From DALYDK01 sp964415715 (GTDB taxonomy: Bacteria > Patescibacteriota > Saccharimonadia > Saccharimonadales > CAIOMD01), in contig CAYQBK010000075.1 in assembly GCA_964415715.1 (NCBI GenBank), positions 1 to 14,773 on the forward strand: a DNA stretch of 14,773 nt, read 5' to 3'. Position 1 is the first letter of the stretch. Each line of letters begins with the position of its first letter. Under the pieces are notes generated by a model. It made no database searches. It was not told the origin of the DNA and saw only the letters and a list, made by a program, of their open reading frames with translations. The translations under genes and the position numbers were made by a program. This document shows positions 1 through 6,500 of this stretch, in pieces.

Positions 1-460
1 CACCAACCCTGAAAATAACCGAGCAATGTACGGAGGTGGACGATACGATGGTCTAGTTGGGCTGTTCGGTGTTGACCCGGTACCAACGGTTGGTTTTGGT
101 ATGGGTGATGTAGTTATACATGACTTCTTAGTGACCCATAAGCTTTTGCCAAAGCTTCCGACTGATATAGATGCAGTTATTGTATTGGTTGGCGATACAT
201 ATAGTGGCGCACAGCCATTTATTGGTTTACTGCGCGACGAGGGGGTAAACATCGCCGTAGACAGCACTGATGCCAAAATGGATAAAAAAATGAAAATGGC
301 CTACAAGGCTGGTTATCAATATGCAATATTTGTTGGTGAACAAGAATTAGCCGATGGGTTATATAGTATAAAAAACCTAAAAACCGGCAAAGACGAAAAA
401 CACAGCCCTGAACGCATAGTGCAAATACTACTAGAAGGAAAATCATCAATAAACCTGTAG
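1..460 (+). CDS. hisS: Histidyl-tRNA synthetase, C-terminal part (5' end outside the window)
   Basis: This is the C-terminal part of histidyl-tRNA synthetase, the cytoplasmic class II enzyme that charges tRNA-His. The open frame runs in from the left edge (first whole codon at base 2) and stops at TAG 458-460. The visible GGGRYDGL segment is the glycine-rich histidine-binding motif of the HisRS core. It is followed by VGFGMGDVV, which sits at class II motif 3; many HisRS read G(L/I)ER here, so this belongs to a variant subtype. From about base 160 onward the sequence matches the alpha/beta anticodon-binding domain: a hydrophobic strand (DAVIVLVGD), then LLRDEGVNIAVD, then a helix, then AIFVGEQELADG. 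The gene is followed 33 bases later by tig with no obvious terminator between. I am confident of the family; nothing can be said about the missing N-terminal motifs 1 and 2. Confidence 0.93.
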   Translation, partial: TNPENNRAMYGGGRYDGLVGLFGVDPVPTVGFGMGDVVIHDFLVTHKLLPKLPTDIDAVIVLVGDTYSGAQPFIGLLRDEGVNIAVDSTDAKMDKKMKMAYKAGYQYAIFVGEQELADGLYSIKNLKTGKDEKHSPERIVQILLEGKSSINL

Positions 461-475
461 CCCATCTGTCAAATA

Positions 476-481
476 TATGAT
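476..481 (+). promoter_or_regulatory. Possible -10 box of tig (TATGAT)
   Basis: TATGAT lies 12 nt upstream of the tig ATG. Transcription starting about 7 nt downstream would give a leader of only about 6 nt. No convincing -35 hexamer is present at 16-18 bp spacing, so this is tentative. It gains some weight because the next two genes show the same arrangement. Confidence 0.3.
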
Positions 482-493
482 ATCCTGGTAGTC

Positions 494-1780
494 ATGCAAA
501 TTACAAGAAAAGATACCTCAAACACCCAGACAACATTAACTATAACTGCTGATTTGGCTGATATTCAGACTGCCAAAGATCGAGCTGTCAAATATTTGGC
601 ACCAAAAGTAAAGGTGCAAGGTTTTCGCGAGGGCAAAGTTCCACCCGCGTTAGTTGAAAAAAATCTCGACCCAAACTACTTGCAAGCCGAGGTTATAGAC
701 AATGCGATAAATGCTCTCTATGGTGAAGCTCTAGTAAAAGAAGACTTGCGACCAGTAGCTCAGCCCAAAATAGATTTGACCAAATTTGTTCCATATACAG
801 CGCTCGAATTCAAAGCCGAGATCGAAGTTATTAGTAAAGTAACGCTACCTGACTACAAAAAGCTTGCTAGCCTAAAACCAGCCGCCAAAGTTGTAGTCAA
901 AGATGTTACAGAGGTACTTGAAAGGCTACAGCTTCAGGGTGCTACATACAAAGTCGTTGAACGAGCCGCAAAAAACGGTGACAAGGTTACTATTGATTTT
1001 GAAGGAACCGATAATAAGGGCGAAGCAGTTGCTGGCGCCAAGGGTGATAACTATCCGCTAGTTTTGGGTAGTAAAACCTTTATACCAGGGTTTGAAGAAA
1101 AGCTTGTTGGCCAGAAATCAGGCTCTGATATCAAGTTTGATATAACTTTCCCTAAAGATTATGGCGTAAAAGCATTACAAAACAAAAAAGTTACATTTGC
1201 CGTAAAGGTTAATAAAGTCGAGGAAGCCATTAAACAGAAGCTAGATGATGCTTTTGCGAAGACTGTCGGGCCATTTAAAGATATAGCCGAGCTAAAAAAA
1301 GATATCGAGAAACAGCTGACTGAGGAAAAGAAACATCAGGCCCAGAAAGAATTTGAAGACGATCTAATAAAAACTTTGGCCAAAAAAACCAAGGTTCAGT
1401 TACCAAAGTCGCTAGTTGATGAACAAGTGGCATCGCTAGACAAAGAATTTAAACAAAACCTAACATATAGGGGTGAAACATTTAAAGAATATTTGGAAAA
1501 TAGCTCTCAGACAGAGGAAGAATATACCAAAAATGAGTTAAAACCAGCCGCCGAAGAGCGTCTTAGGGCTGGGCTTGCACTAAGTGAAGTTGCAGAAAAA
1601 GAAAAAATATCAGTTACACCAGAAGATTTAGAAATACGCATACAGGTTATGAAAGGTCAATATGCTAGCGATAAAAAAATGCAAGATGAACTAGATAAAC
1701 CGGAAAATCGACGAGATATTGCCAGCCGACTAATGACTGAAAAAACCATAGCCAAACTAGTAAACCTAAACAGCAAATAG
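494..1780 (+). CDS. tig: Trigger factor (ribosome-associated chaperone / prolyl isomerase)
   Basis: Trigger factor is the ATP-independent chaperone that docks on ribosomal protein L23 at the peptide exit tunnel. The protein has 428 aa, close to the family's usual length of about 430. The ribosome-binding signature GFREGKVP is at residues 43-50, the same numbering as the E. coli GFRKGKVP loop, which supports the ATG at 494. An FKBP-type PPIase domain follows at about residues 155-240 (NGDKVTIDFEG, then FIPGFEEKLVGQ, then FDITFPKDYG). A long, charged, helical C-terminal substrate-cradle domain runs to the end. There is no recognisable Shine-Dalgarno sequence upstream. The gene lies 33 bases after hisS and 14 bases before orf105, and clpP follows; a tig-clpP neighbourhood is common in bacteria. 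No missing parts are seen. Confidence 0.96.
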   Translation: MQITRKDTSNTQTTLTITADLADIQTAKDRAVKYLAPKVKVQGFREGKVPPALVEKNLDPNYLQAEVIDNAINALYGEALVKEDLRPVAQPKIDLTKFVPYTALEFKAEIEVISKVTLPDYKKLASLKPAAKVVVKDVTEVLERLQLQGATYKVVERAAKNGDKVTIDFEGTDNKGEAVAGAKGDNYPLVLGSKTFIPGFEEKLVGQKSGSDIKFDITFPKDYGVKALQNKKVTFAVKVNKVEEAIKQKLDDAFAKTVGPFKDIAELKKDIEKQLTEEKKHQAQKEFEDDLIKTLAKKTKVQLPKSLVDEQVASLDKEFKQNLTYRGETFKEYLENSSQTEEEYTKNELKPAAEERLRAGLALSEVAEKEKISVTPEDLEIRIQVMKGQYASDKKMQDELDKPENRRDIASRLMTEKTIAKLVNLNSK

Positions 1781-1781
1781 A

Positions 1782-1787
1782 TACAAT
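1782..1787 (+). promoter_or_regulatory. Possible -10 box of the 105-aa gene (TACAAT)
   Basis: TACAAT directly follows the tig stop codon and ends 7 nt before the next ATG, so a start about 7 nt downstream would make that mRNA leaderless. No good -35 box is seen at 17 bp; the call rests on the -10 hexamer and on the similar spacing before clpP. Confidence 0.3.
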
Positions 1788-1794
1788 TCTTTCT

Positions 1795-2112
1795 ATGCAA
1801 GAAGCTCTCAGCCCTAATGTTTTCGAAGAAGCAAGTTCTCATGATCAAACAATATTTGAGCTAAAACTGTCCAGTGATGGACGTAAAGAATACAGAATAT
1901 TTTTTTTGAGAAATGGCATGGCACTTGGCTATTTGGAAACTAGTGATGGTGAGAATTTTGCAGTATTTTTATACAGTAGCCCAGAATCAACCAACTGCCG
2001 CAAAGTCAACACCTTAGAAAAAGAAGCAGTTTGTATTACCAGACAAAGTGAGCGGCTATCGCTTAACGCAGCCAAAAACAAAATATATAGTCTACTTGAA
2101 ACTGAACCGTAA
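1795..2112 (+). CDS. Hypothetical protein, 105 aa
   Basis: I do not recognise this 105-aa protein. It begins 14 bases after tig and ends 67 bases before clpP, on the same strand. It has no signal peptide or membrane segment. The middle alternates hydrophobic and polar residues (YRIFFLRNGMALGYLE, then NFAVFLYSS), consistent with a small beta-rich domain. The C-terminus looks helical (LSLNAAKNKIYSLLE). Two cysteines are present, not in a metal-binding spacing. No Shine-Dalgarno sequence precedes ATG 1795; a TACAAT box does. Codon use resembles its neighbours, and the open frame fills the gap between two real genes, so I think it is expressed. It may be a lineage-specific protein linked to protein quality control by position only. 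Confidence 0.65.
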   Translation: MQEALSPNVFEEASSHDQTIFELKLSSDGRKEYRIFFLRNGMALGYLETSDGENFAVFLYSSPESTNCRKVNTLEKEAVCITRQSERLSLNAAKNKIYSLLETEP

Positions 2113-2131
2113 TCTCAGTTAATTCAATAAT

Positions 2132-2158
2132 TTAGCACTCTGGGTTGACGAGTGCTAA
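2132..2158 (+). promoter_or_regulatory. CIRCE operator (HrcA binding site) of clpP
   Basis: Two perfect 9-base arms, TTAGCACTC (2132-2140) and GAGTGCTAA (2150-2158), are separated by exactly 9 bases. This matches the CIRCE consensus, the operator of the heat-shock repressor HrcA. The -35 box lies in the spacer, so bound repressor would block RNA polymerase. CIRCE is classically found before groESL and dnaK operons; here it implies heat-inducible clpP. Confidence 0.95.
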
Positions 2159-2173
2159 TATGTTTAGTAAAAT
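2145..2173 (+). promoter_or_regulatory. clpP promoter (TTGACG-17-TAAAAT)
   Basis: A -35 box TTGACG (2145-2150) and a -10 box TAAAAT (2168-2173) are 17 bp apart, close to the sigma-70 consensus. The expected start, 6-7 nt past the -10 box, falls at about 2179-2181, on the A of the clpP ATG (2180). The transcript is therefore probably leaderless. The promoter overlaps the CIRCE operator. Confidence 0.85.
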
Positions 2174-2179
2174 AGAGTT

Positions 2180-2764
2180 ATGAAAAGTATGCTTATCCCA
2201 ACTGTTATAGAAAAAGAAGGCCAGCTAGAACGAGCCTATGATATATATTCACGTTTATTAAAAGATCGTATTATATTTTTGGGTGAAGATGTGAACTCAC
2301 ACACAGCCAACCTAGTTGTAGCCCAGATGTTGTTTTTAGAAGCCGAAGATCCCAAAAAAGACATAATATTGTACATCAACAGTCCAGGTGGCAGTGTTTA
2401 CGATGGCATGGCTATATTCGATACGATGCAGTTTGTTAAACCAGATATTCAAACTATTGGTATAGGCTTACAGGCTAGTATGGGCGCCTTTTTATTGAGC
2501 AGTGGCACCAAAGGTAAAAGGTTATTGTTGCCACACAGCAAGGTGATGATACACCAGCCCAGCAGTGGTACCCGTGGTAAAGTTACCGATATGGAAATAG
2601 ATCTCAATGAGAGCCTAAAAACCAAGAAATTGTTAAACGAAATACTGGCTAAAAACACTGGACAAAAACTGTCCAAAATAGAAAATGATGTGGACCGTGA
2701 CTACTGGATGACAGCCGAAGAAGCTGTCAAATATGGTATAGCAGACCAAGTAATACAGAAATAG
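2180..2764 (+). CDS. clpP: ATP-dependent Clp protease proteolytic subunit
   Basis: ClpP forms the tetradecameric serine-protease chamber that works with a Clp ATPase (ClpX or ClpC) to degrade unfolded or tagged proteins. The protein has 194 aa, a normal length. The catalytic triad is complete: Ser100 in QASMGAFLL, His125 in MIHQP and Asp174 in VDRDYW, with the same His-Asp spacing as in E. coli. INSPGG at 66-71, next to the oxyanion region, is also kept. The start at 2180 leaves no long propeptide. No Shine-Dalgarno site is present; the -10 box ends 6 nt before ATG, so leaderless translation is expected. A perfect CIRCE site indicates HrcA control. No clpX follows; the next element is a possible RNA and a terminator. 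Confidence 0.97.
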   Translation: MKSMLIPTVIEKEGQLERAYDIYSRLLKDRIIFLGEDVNSHTANLVVAQMLFLEAEDPKKDIILYINSPGGSVYDGMAIFDTMQFVKPDIQTIGIGLQASMGAFLLSSGTKGKRLLLPHSKVMIHQPSSGTRGKVTDMEIDLNESLKTKKLLNEILAKNTGQKLSKIENDVDRDYWMTAEEAVKYGIADQVIQK

Positions 2765-2801
2765 CTGTTGTAAAAAATAATATTATTTAAATTTTCTTTG
2801 C

Positions 2802-2983
2802 TAGTTTAGCATAAGAAGCGTAATATGTAAGTGTAGCTAAATGCTAAGTACATTATGGTTAGATGCGATGAAGTTCTACACGTAAGTTGGTCGCTTGTGT
2901 AGTTCGGAGCAAGTAGCGAAACCACCAAATATTAAACTAAGATCTAGTTATATTTGCTGTTGATATTTATCAACAGTTTTTTT
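2802..2983 (+). ncRNA. Possible structured RNA or structured clpP 3' UTR
   Basis: This stretch has no credible ORF but shows several pairing options. A long-range closing helix could form from TAGTTTA (2802-2808) and TAAACTA (2933-2939). A hairpin pairs TGGTCGCT (2888-2895) with AGCG-AA-ACCA (2915-2924) across a two-base bulge. One CTACAC (2876-2881) can pair with either of two GTGTAG copies (2831-2836, 2897-2902). TTAGCAT (2806-2812) can pair with ATGCTAA (2841-2847), which competes with the closing helix. A U-tract terminator ends it. It does not match tmRNA, SRP RNA, RNase P or tRNA that I can recognise. A weak promoter (TTGCTA 2798-2803, TAATAT 2821-2826) could drive it; otherwise it is the 3' UTR of clpP. 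Confidence 0.35.
2957..2983 (+). terminator. Intrinsic terminator after clpP / putative RNA
   Basis: A perfect 8-bp stem, CTGTTGAT (2957-2964) and ATCAACAG (2969-2976), with a 4-base loop is followed directly by seven Ts (2977-2983). The stem is AT-rich but the shape is classic. It ends the clpP transcript or the putative RNA upstream. Confidence 0.85.
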
Positions 2984-3025
2984 ATTGCTAGATTTGCGCG
3001 ACCAAAAGAAAGGTTCTGTATAGTT

Positions 3026-3232
3026 ATGAATAGCTTACAAACGTTTTACGCGCAAATAAAAACCACCAAACAAAATCAAAACATCGAGGTGTCGGATGTT
3101 ATTATCCACACTACTACCCGATTGCCCAAATCGACTGTTTTGAAAGAAACGTTTTTAAACACATACAGGAGTCATCACACTGATTCTCACGGTGTCAAAA
3201 GACGTCCAATGGTGCCACTTGTTACAGGTTAG
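3026..3232 (+). CDS. Hypothetical small protein, 68 aa
   Basis: This is an unrecognised small basic protein. The open frame reaches up to 2954, but that start lies inside the terminator hairpin, so ATG 3026 is preferred; a weak AAAGG (3009-3013) lies 12 nt before it. The product is hydrophilic, rich in Thr, Lys and His, with no membrane segment or known motif; its C-terminus ends VKRRPMVPLVTG. The unit is bracketed by two intrinsic terminators (2957-2983 and 3254-3280), so it is probably transcribed on its own. A TATAGT box sits at 3019-3024, too close to the ATG to serve it easily. It may be a real small gene, or the terminator-bounded transcript may be non-coding. Confidence is moderate to low. 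Confidence 0.45.
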   Translation: MNSLQTFYAQIKTTKQNQNIEVSDVIIHTTTRLPKSTVLKETFLNTYRSHHTDSHGVKRRPMVPLVTG

Positions 3233-3253
3233 ATCTTATCAAAATTATAAAAG

Positions 3254-3280
3254 CAACCCCACATGGGGTTGTTTTTATTT
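3254..3280 (+). terminator. Intrinsic terminator before the rpoB leader
   Basis: A perfect 7-bp GC-rich stem, CAACCCC (3254-3260) and GGGGTTG (3265-3271), with loop ACAT is followed by TTTTTATTT. It separates the small ORF upstream from the rpoB transcription unit. Confidence 0.9.
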
Positions 3281-3285
3281 GACAA

Positions 3286-3314
3286 TTTACTAGATTTCAT
3301 AGAAACTATATATT
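3286..3314 (+). promoter_or_regulatory. Probable rpoB operon promoter
   Basis: TTTACT (3286-3291) and TATATT (3309-3314) are separated by 17 bp, just after the upstream terminator. A perfect TTGACA also occurs at 3279-3284, but no -10 box is at proper spacing from it. Transcription would begin at about 3321 and leave a leader of about 210 nt before rpoB. Confidence 0.5.
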
Positions 3315-3411
3315 AAGAAGTAGTGTAGGCATGGTAGTGTTTGCGTACCTCCAAAGTACAAGCACCCAAAACCCCGGCCAGTAAACTTCGCGCGAAAAAA
3401 TATGCAAACTG

Positions 3412-3439
3412 CAAACATCTAAACTGAATGTTTGTTTTT
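3412..3439 (+). terminator. Attenuator-like hairpin in the rpoB leader
   Basis: CAAACAT (3412-3418) and ATGTTTG (3428-3434) form a perfect 7-bp stem with a 9-base loop, followed by TTTTT (3435-3439). It lies inside the leader, about 90 nt before the rpoB start. A terminator there would act as an attenuator. The stem is AT-rich and weak. GCAAAC is also repeated at 3404-3409, offering an alternative left arm. Confidence 0.45.
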
Positions 3440-3530
3440 GGTAAGCTATATGCTCTAAAAATACATTTAGCAAGATGCTTAATAGTGCGCAACATATCCA
3501 TAAACTAATTAACGGAGGAGTGTGCTTTAT

Positions 3531-6500
3531 ATGCCTAAAACAGCAGCAACCGCTACTGGCGCCACAAAGCGTGTCTTTTATACAAAAAACAATGATATAG
3601 CCCTGCCAAACCTAATAGACCATCAAAACAAAAGTTTTAAATGGTTTGTTGAAGAAGGTTTGGGTGAGCTTTTAACAGAAATTAGCCCAATAGATGACTA
3701 TACGGGCACAAAATTGTCATTAACATTTAAAAGTTATCATTTTGAGGAACCAAAGCTAACTGAGTTAAAAGCTAGGGAAAATAACGTTTCCTATGATGCT
3801 CCCCTAAAAGCAGTGGTTGAATTGACTAATAAAATAACCGGCGAAGTTAAAGAACAAGAAATATACCTAGGTGATTATCCATGGATGACAGATAGGGGGA
3901 CTTTTGTAATAAATGGTGCCGAGCGTGTTGTTGTTAGTCAGTTAATACGTAGCCCGGGAGTATTTTACACTGCTGATAGTCATGGTAATACTAATTTATA
4001 TGGTGCCAAGGTTATTCCAAGTCGTGGTGCATGGTTAGAATTTGAAACAGCTGCCAATGGTGCTTTGTATGTGAAAATTGATCGTCGTCGTAAGATAGCT
4101 GTCACTACACTATTTAAAGCGCTGGGAATGACAGAGGCTAGTATAAAGGAAGCCTTTAAACATGTTGACTCGGGGCCAAAAAGTTATATTGAAGCAACTA
4201 TCGAAAAAGACCCTAGCAAGGGTACGAACGAAGCCCTGATAGAAGTTTACCGACGTCTACGACCAGGTGATTTGGCGACTGTTGATAATGCCCGATCATT
4301 GGTTGAAAATATGTTCTACAATCCAAAACGGTTTGATTTTTCGCGTGTTGGACGATATAAACTAAACAAACGTCTTGATCTTGATGTGCCTAATACGTCT
4401 GAAAATCGTATAATGCATCTCGAAGACCTCATAGCTATTGTTGCTGAACTTATCCGATTGAATGTAACTCAAGATCCTGCTGATGATATAGATAGCTTGG
4501 CAAATAGGCGCATAAAACTAGTTGGTGAACTAGTTCAGCGTCAGTTCCGTATTGGTTTGTTGCGTATGGATCGCAATGCCAAAGATCGTATGAGTATGTG
4601 TGAAATAGAAACTGTTTCACCCAGTCAGCTAATAAATGCCCGACCTGTCGTTGCTGCTGTGCGGGAATTTTTTGCTAGCTCACAGCTTAGTCAGTTTATG
4701 GATCAGATAAACCCTTTGTCCGAACTTGCACACAAAAGGCGTTTAAGTTCGATGGGTCCAGGTGGTTTGTCGCGCGAAAGAGCTGGCTTTGAAGTACGTG
4801 ATGCACACGCAACACACTATGGACGTATTTGTGCTGTTGAGACACCCGAGGGTGCCAATGTTGGTCTAGTGTTAAATATGGCTAGTTATGCCCGGATTAA
4901 TGACTATGGCTTTTTGGAGACTCCATATCGCAAGGTGATCAATGCTGTCACCGCCAAAGATGCTGTTGGTCATATTGCATCTGTCGACCTAGAGGATGAA
5001 AATGACAAAGTAATAGTTAAAAAAGGCGCTACTATCACAGAAGCCGATGCTAAAAAGTTAGCAAATGTAAAAACCAAAGCAACCTGGCCGGTAAAAGCAA
5101 AAATTACAGATGAGATTATATATTTGGATGCTAGCGAAGAAGAAAAAGCTGTTATCGCTGGTGCTGGCAATGATATAGACGACGATGGCCACTTTGTCAG
5201 CCCACGTGTATCGGCTCGAGCCCATTTGGTAGCCGGTGAAGTGGATGCAGATGATGTTACTCATATTGATGCAGCTTCGCAACAGATTATTGGTTCTAGT
5301 GCGGCACTTGTGCCATATATTGAGAAAAACTATGTACTTAGAAGCCTTATCGGTAGCAATCAACAACGTCAGGCCGTGCCACTAATAAACCCAAGTTCAC
5401 CAATAGTTGGAACTGGTATGGAAGCTGTAGCTGCTAGAAACACTGGTCAGATAACACTTGCCGAACAAGACGGTGTTGTTGTCAAAGCCACTGGTGATGA
5501 GGTTGTTGTTGAATATTCTGACTATAAAAAGACCTACAACCCGATGCACTATGTTCGTAGCAACGAGGGATCAAGTATCAACCAGAAAGTCGTTGTTAGT
5601 AGCGGTGACAAGGTTAAACAAGGTGATGTGCTTATCGAAGGCATGAGCGTTCAGGACGGTGAATTGGCACTAGGTAAAGATGTAAAGATTGCCTTTATGC
5701 CATGGGGTGGATACAACTTTGAAGACGCTATTGTTATCAGTGATCGATTGGTAAAAGATGATGTTTTTACATCGGTTCATATTGTAGACTACATGACAGA
5801 AGTCCGAGAAACAAAGCTCGGTCCTGAAATTGTCACCATGGATATTCCGAACGTCTCAGAGGAAGCTTTGCGACATTTGGACGAAGATGGCATCGTGCGG
5901 ATAGGCGCCGAAGTTCATCCGGGTGACATATTGGTAGGAAAAATCACCCCAAAAGGTGAACAAGAATTGTCTAGTGAAGAGCGACTTTTGCGAGCTATAT
6001 TTGGCGAAAAAGCCAAAGAGGTTCGTGACACTTCGCAACGAATGAGCAACGGTAAACACGGAAAAGTTGTTGGTGTCAAAATATTTAGCCGTGCCAATGG
6101 CCATGAGCTAAAAGCTGGCGTCATAATGCAAATACAGGTGTTTGTTGCCCAAATGCGAAAAGTTGCTGTTGGTGATAAGCTAGCTGGACGACATGGAAAC
6201 AAGGGTGTTATTGCTAGGGTACTACCACAGGAGGATATGCCATTTACAGCCGATGGAACTCCAGTTGATGTAGTGTTGAACCCGCTTGGTGTGCCATCAA
6301 GGCGAAATATTGGTCAGCTTTTTGAGACTACACTGGGTATTGCTGCCGAAATATTGGGAATGAAGGTTGCAACACCACCATTTAACGGTGTGCCACTAAG
6401 CAAGATTCGCGAATTACTTAAAGAAGCAGGTTTGCCTGATGATGGTAAACAACAACTTTATGATGGACGAACTGGAGAAGCGTTTAAAGAGCGCACTGTA

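Noticed and set aside
2866..2927. tRNA-like look (TTGGT, GTTCGGA, then CCACCA)
   Set aside because: No acceptor stem, anticodon arm or T arm with correct spacing can be drawn.
2802..2983. SRP RNA, tmRNA or RNase P RNA
   Set aside because: The hallmark sequences (SRP GGAAG/AGCAGCC, a tmRNA tag ending in AA and stop, RNase P GAGGAAAGTCC) are not found.
2954..3025. Upstream extension of the 68-aa ORF starting at 2954
   Set aside because: That start lies at the base of an intrinsic terminator stem, so the first codons would be in the hairpin and U tract; ATG 3026 is more plausible.
3313..3501. 62-aa open frame on the minus strand across the rpoB leader
   Set aside because: It lies opposite a leader with promoter and hairpins, has no recognisable motif and no clear ribosome site, and no other minus-strand gene is supported.
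3522..3530. GTG start for rpoB
   Set aside because: It is only one base after the GGAGGAG site; ATG 3531 has proper spacing.
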